Source: Macrobrachium rosenbergii (lineage: Eukaryota; Arthropoda; Malacostraca; Decapoda; Palaemonidae). Taken from it: DNA of 64,000 nt. The notes under the pieces are model-generated. The model worked only from the letters and a program-made list of their open reading frames with translations. It searched no databases and had not been told where the DNA came from. How positions within the stretch are numbered: position 1 is the stretch's first letter; each line of letters opens with the position of its first letter. A program made the translations under genes and the position numbers. The DNA lies in contig NC_089777.1 in NCBI RefSeq assembly GCF_040412425.1, positions 33,770,037 to 33,834,036 on the forward strand, given 5' to 3'. This document shows positions 51,913 to 64,000 of the stretch, one piece after another.

Positions 51913-54900
51913 TGTCTTCATCTCCCCATAAGTCAAAGTCCCTGCTGAGCAGAATACAAAAGATGACTAATCTGTAGCCCTTAATAGTGATTACGAGAAA
52001 GTCTTGGTCACCTTGGTGGATCTCATTGCTGCAGTCTTGTTGGCCTTCAGTATGTGCCTCTGGTCCTTCATGGTCCTTCCACTGGTACAGATCCCAGCTA
52101 GGCCCCAAACTGAACAGCCCAGTGAAGAAGAAAAATCCACCCATGTAAACTTCAGGATACTCCTCAGATGCAAAAGGCAGGGACTGCTTGGAGGAGTTAT
52201 CTTTTGAATCTATATGGAAACCTTCCCCTCTGCAGCAGCATCAGGGATGAGCGTAGTGTTTCTCATAATGTAGGAGTGACTGCACTGACAGCACCTGGCA
52301 AAGGTTCTGGCGTGGTAGTTAGTGGTAGGACTACTGCTGATGGAGCCACTGGAGCTCTCGTGGAGTTGTTGTAAACTGGTTTGGGAAGAAAATGGATCAC
52401 AGTCGAGATCACACCACCAAAACTATCTGTCAGTTTATGTAGGGTGTGTCACTTGAGCAATCATAGGGCTCCTGGGGAAGGAGAAGGCAAATAGTAATAT
52501 AAATAAATCACCAAGGCTGAGAATCCTCTTGGCAAAGAAAGAGTTTAGCGCACACCCCTTGCTACCCTTGTTTAACACTCATATAAAAATTACTAAGCCA
52601 AGAAAGAAAAATTATATAAGATGGAAAACAAAAATTAGGAGGGTCAAGAATAACCCCTGTCCATAGCATACTATGGGCAATCACTCCATTCATGCTGAGA
52701 AGACATTGGTTTCACACACAGACACACACTAATTAATCACAAAAACTGAAGCACATAGGAAGAAAGTGTAAAGTAAGAAAAGACTGGGTTCAAGACAGAC
52801 ATATTTGGCATTTAATTTTGCAAAGAGAAACGGGAGGGTGGCGAGCTGAAATGTTGATGCAACAGAATGGCAGCGGCACCGTGGTGAAGGTAATGCCGTA
52901 CATTGAGGGGACGTTCTGTGTAGCTAAAGCAGGTTGACATGACTGATAATTCTACAAAGAAAAAGAGATTTTATGATGAATGGGTTGTAATGAACAAACT
53001 GTACAGTATATGAATAAAATGCAAAATAAGCAAATCTAAAAGATATTTCTTGAACTTCAGAAGGAAACTAACTCAGTTCAAATTCAAACCTGCTTTTATC
53101 TGTCTTATATGTATGGATTCAGCTACTCTTATCTGATTTTCAAAATTACCTCTTTAATACAATTTAAAATCTTCAGCAGTTACATTAACACCATAGATTT
53201 TATGGCGGTGCGCACTTATTGATGAATACAAGGTAATTTGGAAAGGTCTTCTAGTTCAGTTACATTTTGTTTGTTATCTTAGATTCTCCTCTGATTTTTT
53301 TAAATAACGTTTCCTGAAATTATTCTTAAGTAATAGTTAATCAAATTCTTATAGCGCACGGTAAGAAAATGTACCAATAAATAAGTAAATATCAGTTTTT
53401 TAGTCATTATAAAATTGTTTCATCAGGAAGTAGTAAATAACTGCCATTAGAATTAGATAGTAAAACTTGTTTTGAGGCGAGTGTATCTGTACCTTTAAAA
53501 ATGATGGCAATCTTTAAATAAGTTTGCTATTTTATCTTGATATGAAATACATAATGTGCACTACGTATTTATGTTCAGCGCTTCCTGAGTTTTAACAAAC
53601 GTAAATAGAAAATTGGTCGATGGTAAAAAAGATTTTTTGTTTTAGCCTCAAGCTATTAATGAAAAATTACCACTTTGAACAATTTAATCAAATATAGATA
53701 TAATGTATTTATAAAGTGCACCTGTATCGTCAAAAATTTAGGCATTATACTTTGTCATACTGCGACTGGCGTAATAGCAAAAGGCTATATATTATTAGGA
53801 GAGCAGTTGATGCATGTTTTGCATGTTGGATAAAAATATTTATATAACTAGCACTTTACTTTTGGCACATTTTTTTTAACAGCAAGCATAGTCAGTTTTA
53901 CATTAGCCCAATTTTTTTTCTGTTGCTCCTTTGAACATAGTGTATACAGTGTTTTGCACATTTTTCTTAAGTTTTAATTCACAATAGCAGGCGTAAATAA
54001 CAACATATAACAATTTTATCGTAGCTGTGTATGGTGAAAAAAAATTATTCCTCTTACTAAGAGATATAAATCCTAGCCAATATTTTTTTTACCAAGTGCA
54101 ATACATTATAATAATTTTTTGGGCTGAGCTAACTTCAGCTCGTCATTTTAACCTTTTTTTTTATATATTTCTCCAATAGGTTATGACTCCTCACCCTTGT
54201 TATCTCTAAAACGAAAGTTTTACCACAAAAAAAAAATTATCGTTAAACACAAAGGCGATCTGTGAGAGATGGGTGCATTGAAGGTGGGGGTGGGGGGGTT
54301 TACACACGAGGAGGAAAATACATGGATACACATTTTCTTTTTAAAATCTAATGATGTGATGTTTTGAATTTCTGTCGTGTGGAAACTGATTAGCCATCTA
54401 TTCACTCTTGAATGTCAAAAAACAATTTTCATAGCTTACATAGAATTGAGGTTTAAAATAAATGAAGTACTGTCAGCAATTAGTTGTATGTGGCAGTAGA
54501 GGAAATTATTAGCTATATTTCTGATAAAGGAAACCCAGTGGTTAATCTGTTTGTTCGTATTGTTACCTTTCTAAAGTCGAGAAATGTTTTTTTTACGTGT
54601 AGTTCAATTAGCTTTTTTAATATTTACCTAGGTCACCAAAATCGTTGTTGTGTCTTGGGAATGTTGAAATTATTGCCTTGCAGTGTTATTTCTTTGCAGT
54701 ATAGCAGTGATCATTGTGTTTTTGTACGTTTGATCCATCCGTCGTTTAGAGAAATTTTCAGCAGAGTTGTAAATGGGAGTTTTAAAAGCTTAGAAAATAG
54801 ATCGCAAAATTATACCATGTTTGTCCATATACACCAAACTATGTAGTGCTGCTATTTAAGCATGTAGTGGTCAGCTCGTTTTATTGTTACTCACTTGGCA

Positions 54901-57617
54901 TATTTCAGTTGCAAGCTCTTTAAAAATTCGTTAAGTGTATGCTAGTAGATGGTCGACATGAATTACAGTCATTCTGTAAAACTGGTAATTTCATAAATTT
55001 TTAAACAGACGTTTTACTCAATGTAGCAGTTCTTCGTTTTGTGTGGTTTGCTCGTTGCGATAAATTCATCCATAGAATAAGAAAACAGTAAACTGTGATC
55101 CAACATGAAATTTAAGAGCCCCAGTTCTCTTCAGAAGAGTGACCTGTTTGATATTTCAACTACAGCATTCTTGTTACAAATTGAAGCAGTTCTGTAGAGA
55201 GTCAAATCAAGTTCTGTTGTATTCTTACTGGCATGGGATTGATTAGCTCTATTTTTTTTATATATATTTCCATTGCTGTAGTATATTGTTCAGAAGTGTT
55301 GTAATGAAAATGGTCACATCTATTGCAGAATTTTTGGCAAAAACAGATGCTGTATATTACTATAAGTATAATTAGACTCGCTCTGCATGCAGAAATAATC
55401 AGATTGATAGAAATCCTGATTAGATCTGCTAGGCTTCGTGGGGATTTTAGATCAGACCTAGTATGCCGATTAGTGACATATGAAGCATTTAAATCAACAG
55501 AAAAGTAAAAAAAAAAAAATTACGCAATGAGGGCATGGAATTTGGCAAACGCGTTTGAGATCTCAATAGACTCCATATACATACGCTCTTCCATTATATT
55601 TGTTAAGACCTGTGTAACATAGAATCTCGTAGCAGTCATATTCATGATTTATTAGGCAACATCTAGGAAGCCCACAGTCAATGCTGTGGTAGTAAATAGG
55701 AGAAGGTTTATGAATGAGCTCCTAGAGATGTATTGCCAGAAGCAATTCTTTTGTGTAGAAAATCGTGGGTATTCTTGGAAGTATGCCATTGAAGGTCTAA
55801 GAAACTCTGCACACAGGTCTTTAACATTAAAAAAAAAAAGTATCCTTTACTTACTTTTATTGAGTGGAAAGGAAAAGGTTCAGTGTAAGGTCACCGAAAA
55901 GCGTAAAGAAGGACGAACGCCATAAAATATAAATGGATAAACTAGAGAGGGAATAAGATAAACAGTAAATTAAATAACAACAAAAACCGTTAAATATGAA
56001 GGTGTGGACGCTTACAATGTTATTAACAGTAAATTTCAAAATCCGCATTTTCACGTTTTCACTTTTCAAATCTCAGGGAATCTAAAAATTATACTTTGAG
56101 TAAACGGGCATACTTTGTTAGGCAAACGTTCTGGAGAAAGGACAGTAATGATGATTTTAAAGTTGAAAACTAGAAATGTAGAACAAATGAAATACAAAGG
56201 TCTAGCATGATAATCTGCCAAACAAGTTCCGCTCTCAAATTACTCGTACCGACATACTTCGATCAACGGGAAAATGAATAACCCACTGGACCGGATTGCA
56301 GAATGCAGAGAATGCAAAATGACAGTATTAAAATATATTATACGTGATTTTTCAGTTTACAACCATCGGCGAATATCACGTACAAGAGACAAATCATTGA
56401 TAAAAAATTTCCTTTTGGGCGGAAGTATCGACACGTGATTTCTCGTCTAGTAGGAAACTTCATTTTTAAGACACAATAAGAAGTTACTTGCCATTTTACA
56501 TCTTGTTTAAAGTTGGTCTGTTTGTTAGATGTTTGAGAAGTTGTACTTTATTACTCAATGGTTCCATCATTCTGTATTTATCTCTCACTCTGTTTGTGGG
56601 CACACTTGTGGTCTATGGCTCTGGTTATTCACGTTAAATACTTTGGTTTCACACACTATTGCATTGTAGGTCAGAACAATTATGTTGTAGAGTATTTCTT
56701 CTTTAATAGATAGCTAGTGAAGATCAGTCACTATGGATATATATTTTTACATCCTAATCAGTTAAGTCTTGTAACTTAGTTAGCGAGGTTAGTTTCGATG
56801 AAGATGGTGTTGAAGGGGAATAAGAGGCCTGGTGTCGACCTCTGGACTCTGACCAACCAACAAGGCGACTGAAAACTTGGTACACCGTAAGAAATGCAGT
56901 TATGGTAGCCTTGTGATTGCAGAGTTACGTGCAGGCATCGTGTTAACCGAGTGGGGATCATAGTGTGGATCAGTTTCAATTTATTTTATCCGAATTCGAC
57001 CTGGAATGTATCTACTTGTTAGGTGAACTAAATTTTCATCCTTCATGATTACAGGCTGACCTCCTTGCCTCCTACCCCATGCTCCAATCCCTGGTTTGAG
57101 GGAGTTATTGTTATACAGTTTATTCCCAAAATTCGAATTCGAGGTTTTCAGTGGGAAATGTATCTAATAATAATAGGGACTAGTTTTAAAAGCTCGACAT
57201 ATGTTGGACTTCATATTTATATTTGGTTACTATTATGTGAAAGATACATTTCTTAGATGGAAGCATCCTATCTTCAAAGTATTTAATATTTGAACTGGTA
57301 TATTAAGGTGTTTATCGGTGAATATTCCAAGGATTCTAAATGTCTTTAGTACCTCTGCATTTGTTATTTATCTGTTGTGATTTGATATCAAGTTTTTATA
57401 GGCGCGTTTTTGCAATACTTAAAGAATTCATTTTCGTTCCTTTCATAACTTCAGTTTTTTCTGCCGATCCAACAGTGTACTTACTTATGATTTTATTTTT
57501 TAATACATATTTTAAACGTATATAACCAGGTAAAATCAAGTATTGGTGTACCAAAATTACAGTTTCATTTTTCTTTTTTTTTTCTTTTTCATCCACCCGA
57601 TGGTGTTCCGATAGAGT

Positions 57618-57680
57618 TTGTATTAGATCAAGGTCCGTTAAATATACTCTTGAGTATATTTAAAGGACCTTGTATTAGAT
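57618..57680. repeat. 44-bp palindrome flanked by an 11-bp direct repeat (copy 2)
   Basis: TTGTATTAGAT occurs at 57618-57628 and 57670-57680. The sequence between and slightly overlapping it (57629-57672) is a near-perfect palindrome, with arms starting CAAGGTCC and ending GGACCTTG, a 2-base centre and one mismatch pair. It shares TATATTTAAAGGACCTTG with 34384-34452. Confidence 0.65.
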
Positions 57681-57868
57681 AATGTAAGTCCTAGAACACT
57701 GCCGTGCGTTGTTGGCATTCCTGATATATTTTCTGGCTTAGTTTTCCAATTTTGAATTTGTGCTTCTAGAGGATCTGCAGTCATGTATCTCCGGAACCAT
57801 GCCGGTGCAGTGTCTGTCGTCTATTTCTTCTAAGTCAGGCACTTGCGTTCGAATGATTCATCAGTGTT

Positions 57869-57894
57869 GTTATTACTACTACTACTACTACTAC

Positions 57895-57952
<58 letters not shown>
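57869..57952. repeat. (TAC)n-(ATT)n compound microsatellite
   Basis: Short TAC/ACT block followed by about 20 ATT units. Confidence 0.97.
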
Positions 57953-57955
<3 letters not shown>

Positions 57956-58603
57956 AAGATGCACCTATTCATATGGAACGAGCCCACAGGGGCCATTGAC
58001 TTGAAATTCAAGCTTCCGAAGAATATGGGGTTCATTAGGAAGAAGTAAGAAGAGGTAAATGGATATACAGAAGAGATCTCATTTATTAAAAATTAAAAAA
58101 TAAATTAATGAATTAATAAATAGATAAAATGTATTAAAATGCAGGGAGAATAGTGTTAGTGTAGTAATGCATTGCATCTTCGCTTGAACTTCTGAAATTC
58201 CAATCTCACGACATCCTCAGAGAGACTTCTACAGTCCAACGGTGTGAACTTAAAAGTTCTACAGCGAGGTGTTTTGTGGTATCAGTGTTGCAAATTTACG
58301 CCCGCAAGACATTCATCACAAAGGATCATTATATGCTTTCTGGGACTCTTCCCTGAAAGCAGACTGATTTCTGGTAAAACGTGAAACAATTCGTCGTTTG
58401 GAAGGATGCTCTTGTCTCTGTATTTCAGTCGGTTTCGATGAAGATGACGAGCTTGATATTCGTTTGCAATGTCCTAGAGACTATTTATTATCAATATTTT
58501 TAAAGGATTTTTTTGTTATGTGCTATTTTCCCATAGTGCAGGTACAAAGTTATTTTTTATATCTTGCTAATTTTTTTTATGTACTATAACTACATGAAGT
58601 AAT

Positions 58604-58605
<2 letters not shown>

Positions 58606-58666
<61 letters not shown>
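58606..58666. repeat. (CT)n microsatellite
   Basis: Pure CT tract of about 60 bp. Confidence 0.98.
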
Positions 58667-58668
<2 letters not shown>

Positions 58669-59639
58669 TTCATTTTGTGTTCACATCTTTATTTGTTTGA
58701 AGTAGGATCTTGAGGGCAGACTTGCGCTCAGTTTTTGCTGGATTAAAATAGTTACATCATGTTTTTCTTTTTCAAAAAGAAATGATCCTATTTTATTTTC
58801 AGTTATTTTTCACAGTCAATAATTAGTAAAGTTTTTACGAGTCTGCACCCAATGCTTCATTTTCCTTCTTATTTTTTTATATGAAGTTATAATTCCTGCA
58901 TTATAGTTATTAATTTGTTGTAATCATATATAGGATTTTTAATGAATTTCCATGGCCTATGATTTTTTTTTCCCTGTCAAGTCCGTAGGCAAGAGTACTT
59001 CCGCTACTACCGTTGGCGCTAAAAATCAACTCATCTATGGATTTGATAGGTATTTGGAGATATCGTGCCGCACATAATTGAATCCACCGTATTTTCGAAC
59101 ATTAGAATTCACATGTGTTTATGCTGTATGATAACGTGTAAAGGGACGGCTAATACATTCTTAAGTAATAAATGAACTTCATCACTAGCATAATAGTCAA
59201 AAGTTAGCGCCTTAATTCTTTAAAATCATCGGCCTTCTGGCAGCTGTGTACTGTAGTCTGCTAGATCGATGCGAGTCAAGCCAGTACGATTGTGAATAGA
59301 AAAACTGATTCACCTAAATAATATAATTACTTCTGAATAAGCTAGGGTGTTGAATAAACTCTGCGTTATGTTAAGTCACGGTCCTTTTAAAACTAAATTA
59401 TGTTTAACTCTAACTTGATTGAATTTATGCACGGTCAGCAGCAACGTCTAGACCCCGAACGAGGGTTGCTTCTTGGCGATCGGCCACCGGAGATGACCCG
59501 GTGGGTTGCGGGATATGATCATTTTTTGGTAATTATCATCGCGATTCAGAAAGTGCATCTTTGTGTAGTCATTTTGATCAGCGAGTCAGGTCAGAATAGA
59601 GCATTGTTGCAAGGATTAAACAGCTAACTGATACATATC

Positions 59640-59830
59640 TGTAAGCGCAATTAATTGCGAACGTGGCAACTGCGAGCAACGCGACCTAAAGGCGAAGTGA
59701 GTTGATAGCTGCAGCTTTAGTGTGGCTACGTCAGTGACGAAAGAGTTTTGTGTGAGACTCTGCACTCCCGTACCTCGCCAGCCTCTGTGGCAACGTTTAG
59801 CGAAAACGTCGTTGTTTGGTGAGGGCTTGA
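59640..59830 (+). promoter_or_regulatory. CpG-rich, promoter-like island
   Basis: About 16 CpG dinucleotides fall in roughly 190 bases of otherwise CpG-poor, AT-rich DNA. It contains paired CRE half sites (CGTCA at 59729 and TGACG at 59735), which overlap an initiator-like TCAGTG, and a splice-donor-like GTGAGG at 59819. It may be a non-coding first exon of a downstream gene. No coding sequence is evident. Confidence 0.3.
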
Positions 59831-61032
59831 AGGAAGCCGTTTATGCACTGCTTTTGGCCTTTTATATGAAAGCAGCTCACTGAAAAGCAGTAGCACTTCC
59901 TGAATTATTTCAATTGACTGCCGGCTTCAAATGTCACCATTTGATTAGTGAACGGACCAATTTCTGCGATTTTTACACCTCAATTATTTAATGTCATTCA
60001 ATTTATTTATATGCACTTTCATTATTTATAAGTGTTGTAACGTGTTATCACTGAATGATGCTCATCAGACGCACTGTTTGGTCTGTTTGATGAGCATCGC
60101 CGAATATTTGTCAAATGTTAGTTGTAAAAGAGGAAAGAGAGTTGGTAAATACTTATTACCAAGGGAGTCATTGTACGAAATTAATGGTGGAAACAAAAAT
60201 GTGAAAGCTTTAGGCTAAGACTTAGTGACATCCATTCAGACACGAACGCGTCTCTCTCGTGAGTTGTTAGTTGCAGAAACGACCAAGACAATAGATTTTG
60301 CAGTTGATTATTCACAGTGCGGTCAACCTTTGTCATTGACCCTCGTCTTCTTGTCTTGTACCTCTCCCTGCCCTTGCCCCATGCCTACCCCCCAACATTC
60401 CGACCTCTACCCATTGGTGGCCAGCATTAGATCCTTATTACTTTAACACACCTGCCGCAACGTGGACTGGTCCGGACCTGTAGTGACATGACTTGACCTG
60501 ACCTTCCGTGGTAACTTATGTGTTGTCAGTGACTTCCTCGTGTGTTTTTACATAGCATTTGGTATTTGTATGATTTTTTTAGTATGTAAGGAAATTAGTG
60601 GTGTTTAATGTTTAAATTTTCCACTTGGTTCATTTAATTTGTAGGAGTGGTTGGCTTTGCGCTTTTGGGTGTAGAAGAGCGTTGTTTAATCAGTAAAGTA
60701 TATAAAATGTGTGTATGTAGGACAAATGTGCTTCTTAAACAGGTATTGGGTTTACGTTTTCGGGAAACGCATGTGAAGGGAAAACGTTGAGCATTTTAAG
60801 AGGTAACATAACGCCAAACTGACTACAAAGCAAGGCTATCAGTGCAGACATTGTTAAACTGTATGATTTTATGTATCTTTTCTCGGGTGTATTCACGTCA
60901 TCTTAAGGTATACTAAAAATATTAGGTGGATAAACATCATCTTGTGATATATTTTTATTTTAAATTATAACCGTTCTGTTTGATTATATATTATTGAATA
61001 AGTGGTTCGTCATTAATATATCATCAGTGAAT

Positions 61033-61039
<7 letters not shown>

Positions 61040-61095
<56 letters not shown>
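61040..61095. repeat. (GA)n microsatellite
   Basis: Pure GA tract of about 56 bp. Confidence 0.98.
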
Positions 61096-61097
<2 letters not shown>

Positions 61098-62320
61098 CAG
61101 CCAGTCACAGGGGAGACGAAACATTCTGTACTACTAGCCCCACGAGCCAGGCTAGACTGACAGAATCACAGATGGTGAGAGAGCCAGCCAGCCACTAAGT
61201 CCTAAGACACTAACCACCTACTCAGGATTGTTTCTCCACACGTATGGCTCACGTGATTTGGTTATTCGGTGCGATTTGAGTGAGGTAGCGGAGCTTGAAA
61301 GAAAAATGAAGATCACAAATTGCGATTTTTTTTATTGTGTTATCGGAAAACATTATGTAATACGTTCGTTCTGTTGCAACATCAAGAATGGACGGCGAAT
61401 GCGTTAATGAGTATGTTGACAGAAATATGTTTTTCATACAATGTGTTGTATGTTCCATGGGGCATCCTTCGTATGGTTGTATGAAAAATACACCTTAATT
61501 ATTTTAATGCGATCGTACTATTGCTTTTTTATTTACTTATTTTGACAGTTTTTTGACAATTTTTTGTGGCCATTTTTTAATAATACGTTTTCCCCAGTAG
61601 TATGGATTAACATTCCACTAGGTCTATCCTTGGTGCCACATACCCTGGAGCTTTAGTTTCAGAGCACAAACTGATGCTCTTGTTGTTTTGAAAGTGGGTG
61701 TGCGGAGGGGAGAGAGCGAGCCATGTTACGGGGCTGTGTTGCTGTAGTTTCCCATAAAGGTAGCCGTGAAGAAGTGTTGGTAATGTTTGTTGTTGTGTCA
61801 ACGGTTGATAGCGTGGAATTTTTATGATAACGGTTTTGGGTTCTCAAAAGGCATGTGATGTATTTTCGAAGGTAGTGACTTTAGAGATCATTAATGTACG
61901 CTTCAAGTGTGCGGAGGCTGAAAATTGTAGCCAGTTCTTTGCAGTATCAACCTCAAGACTATTTCTTAGTGGTAAGGATGTTTGATGATTGGTGTGGTAT
62001 TGAAGGAAAGTGGACGTATGTTTTGTCTGGCTATTATATAAAATAAAATATTTTCTCTTGACTTTGTAGTTAGCCTTATGCCACTTCATTCTTTTGTTCT
62101 ATGAACAACCTTTACGGCATTTTTTAATGGCCAATTACCGTATCGACTTACCCGAGATGAATTTATCGTAGTAAATAAACTGTAAGATTTGTGGAAGGTT
62201 TTCACCATTTCTGTACCATCATGTCCTTTTTAAAAAAAAAAAAAAGGAAAAAAAGTGCCGTCAGTGTATTGTTTTCAAGATTTATATTTTTTATACTGTT
62301 TAACGGAAATATATAGTATA

Positions 62321-62323
<3 letters not shown>

Positions 62324-62385
<62 letters not shown>
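62324..62385. repeat. (TA)n microsatellite
   Basis: TA tract followed by CATA steps. Confidence 0.97.
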
Positions 62386-62387
<2 letters not shown>

Positions 62388-62515
62388 CATACATACTTGC
62401 ATACATACATACAAATCGCACTTTATGGAGTGGCTGTTCTTGAATTATAACAGTATTTCGGAACATGTCAGACAGTGAAGAGCTTCATTCCAGAATTTCT
62501 CTTTTATTATCTAGA

Positions 62516-62518
<3 letters not shown>

Positions 62519-62577
<59 letters not shown>
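62519..62577. repeat. (GT)n microsatellite
   Basis: Pure GT tract of about 58 bp. Confidence 0.98.
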
Positions 62578-63528
62578 ACCGCCAGTCATCTTCGAACCGC
62601 AATCTTGTCACATTAGGATCTTAGAGCTAAGATTTGGCAAATAAGTTGGTGAAACTCGCTCTCTCTCGCCCCCCAACCCCTGTAGGAGTTAAAACCCAAC
62701 TGGAGAGATATGCTTTGCGGGATGGAAAGTCTTATTTTATTTCCCTCACCTGTCAAGTTTTCAAACATGAGTATATTGTATTAGACGATCTTGATTGCAA
62801 GCCCCTTGGGTTATGATGGCTGTTCTGCAATAACATTGCATGTTCTTTTATATATAAATTAAACTGGCTATGTACAAGCAGGGGTTCTTGCTTTTAGAAC
62901 AGCTTTTGCATTGAGAAAGTGTCTATTTTTCACGGTTTGGTCGTACATTTGCGGCAGATAAATTGATGTGGCAAACAACTAATATGGCAAATGACAGAAA
63001 GCGACTTCGATTTACTCGTAAGAAATGGGATGATTTCCAGCCGTGGTCCTGCAGGACTGTCTTGTGTTTGATATCCGTCTGGCATCCAGACTGTCAAACA
63101 GGCAGTGGTGCCAGCGAATCTACTCGGATATTTTTAGACCATATTGCTTTGCTTGAGCAACCTTCACAATCATTAATCCTCTTCCGCTCAAAAGTCTTTG
63201 TTAGATGTTAGGTCATGTTGCTTGGGTAATTAATTTCTTTGTTGATCATTCGACCACGCGGCGTGGTTCTCAATCTAAAAAGCAAGTGGATTTATTCACA
63301 TGCATATTACGTTGTTTAGGCCACGTGGTTCATCTCCCATTGTCCTAGCTACGGTAAAGCCCAGTATAGTAACTTAAACCAGTGTCGTTATTGTGACTGA
63401 TTCACTGTGATTTAGGCGGAAAATTACCGAAATTTCTACAATATCACATTCATTGGATACATAGTACTACTGTATATAAACCGCGGAGTATATACATGTA
63501 TTTTTGTCTGTGCACTCACAGTTTACAG

Positions 63529-63629
63529 GGAACCTCTTATCCAGACTTGGCGTCGTCCAACCCATGGACCGGCCTCCCTCACCTCTGGCCCCTACAGAAT
63601 GAAGGTACCTTGATCCCATCTTCGGGACG
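63529..63629 (+). CDS. Possible short exon, unassigned
   Basis: TTTACAG ends at 63528 and a GTACGT donor begins at 63630. Between them is a GC-richer 101-bp block. One frame reads GTSYPDLASSNPWTGLPHLW and then PLQNEGTLIPSSG. Another reads EPLIQTWRRPTHGPASLTSG and then PYRMKVP with a stop. I recognise neither, and the block could equally be a repeat. Confidence 0.15.
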
Positions 63630-63986
63630 GTACGTAAAATCCAAGAGATCTGCTGATCGACCCGTCTTTTAAGTTACCGTATCAGTAACGTTAATTGGAA
63701 ATTATGTGGAGGGAGCGACATTCGCATTGGCGTTGATATTCCTTTTGTTAATTGGGCCTTTAGTCTATGAATAAGTCAAGATTCACATGGGTAATTGTAT
63801 GTAGGGATAGGAGGGTTGGTTCCGGCAGACCCGTGCTAGGTTTGTACTCACCGCGGGAAATCTTATTGATTGTGGCTGGTTGGTATAGCGGTGGCCGGCA
63901 TGGCTACTATTCTCCCTCTTCCCCTCTCTCGTCTCCTGGATGCTGTTGGTTGGTAGTGGCCTCGTGGGTCATTTTAAACACTGATG

Positions 63987-64000
63987 AAGAGAGAGAGAGA
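63987..64000. repeat. (GA)n microsatellite cut by the window end
   Basis: GA tract beginning at 63987 that continues past the last base. Confidence 0.85.

Larger units (their letters stand above)
51196..64000. other. Probable 3' flanking / intergenic DNA
   Basis: No coding exon is firmly supported here. 51.3-52.9 kb is less AT-rich and carries inverted repeat copies. 53-57 kb is plain AT-rich DNA with short homopolymers. 57.6-58.7 kb has a palindromic insertion and two microsatellites. 59.6-59.9 kb is CpG-rich. 61-63 kb has three microsatellites. A possible short exon lies at 63529-63629. If the gene continues past 51039, part of this is intron. Confidence 0.5.

Noticed and set aside
51295..52374. 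Retroelement polymerase read from frames in 51.3-52.4 kb
   Set aside because: Some peptides loosely recalled retroelement pol, but no catalytic motif or ordered match was visible, so I report only the inverted repeat.
63868..63915. tRNA-like start (TGGTATAGCGGTGG)
   Set aside because: It resembles an A box, but no B box or folding partner follows within the expected distance.

Overview
The window is nuclear DNA of an arthropod, most likely a decapod crustacean (shrimp-like). Three things point there. The DNA is AT-rich and unusually dense in long GA/TC, TA, ATT and GT microsatellites. Small exons sit in kilobase-scale introns with canonical GT-AG sites. Two dispersed repeats (about 16.5 kb and 26.5 kb) look like families I know from decapod genomes. 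The species cannot be named from the sequence alone.

There is one convincing protein gene, on the + strand from before 12.25 kb to about 51.2 kb. It encodes a pleckstrin-homology (PH) scaffold of the PLEKHA4/5/6/7 family, whose Drosophila member is kramer (kmr). Seven exons chain with compatible phases: 12250-12460 (second half of the PH domain), 35301-35466, 35933-37273, 38784-38921, 42415-42877, 44116-49992 (a single 5.9-kb exon) and a likely last exon 50934-51043 with AATAAA at 51169. The start codon and the first half of the PH domain lie outside the window or in exons too short to recognise. Beyond the PH domain the protein is about 2,700 residues, mostly low-complexity and Ser/Pro/charged, carrying proline-rich and tyrosine motifs typical of a membrane-associated signalling scaffold.

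Region by region. 1-12249: upstream intron or flank, microsatellite-rich. 12.46-35.3 kb: a 22.8-kb intron with many microsatellites, a tRNA-derived SINE next to a decayed LINE reverse-transcriptase fragment (16.5-17.2 kb), a second dispersed repeat (26.4-26.6 kb), a G-quadruplex-like block beside a CpG-richer, promoter-like stretch (19.77-20.4 kb), and a 37-bp minisatellite (32.1-32.8 kb). 35.3-51.2 kb: exon-rich and nearly free of microsatellites. 51.2-64 kb: probably 3' flank, with an inverted pair of repeat copies, a tiny palindromic insertion and a CpG-rich promoter-like island near 59.7 kb that may begin another gene.

I saw no complete tRNA or rRNA gene and no CRISPR or prokaryotic system. 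The points most worth a second look are the giant exon with IRS/Gab-like tyrosine motifs, the promoter-like island that could give a PH-less isoform, and two copies of a very short palindrome each flanked by direct repeats.
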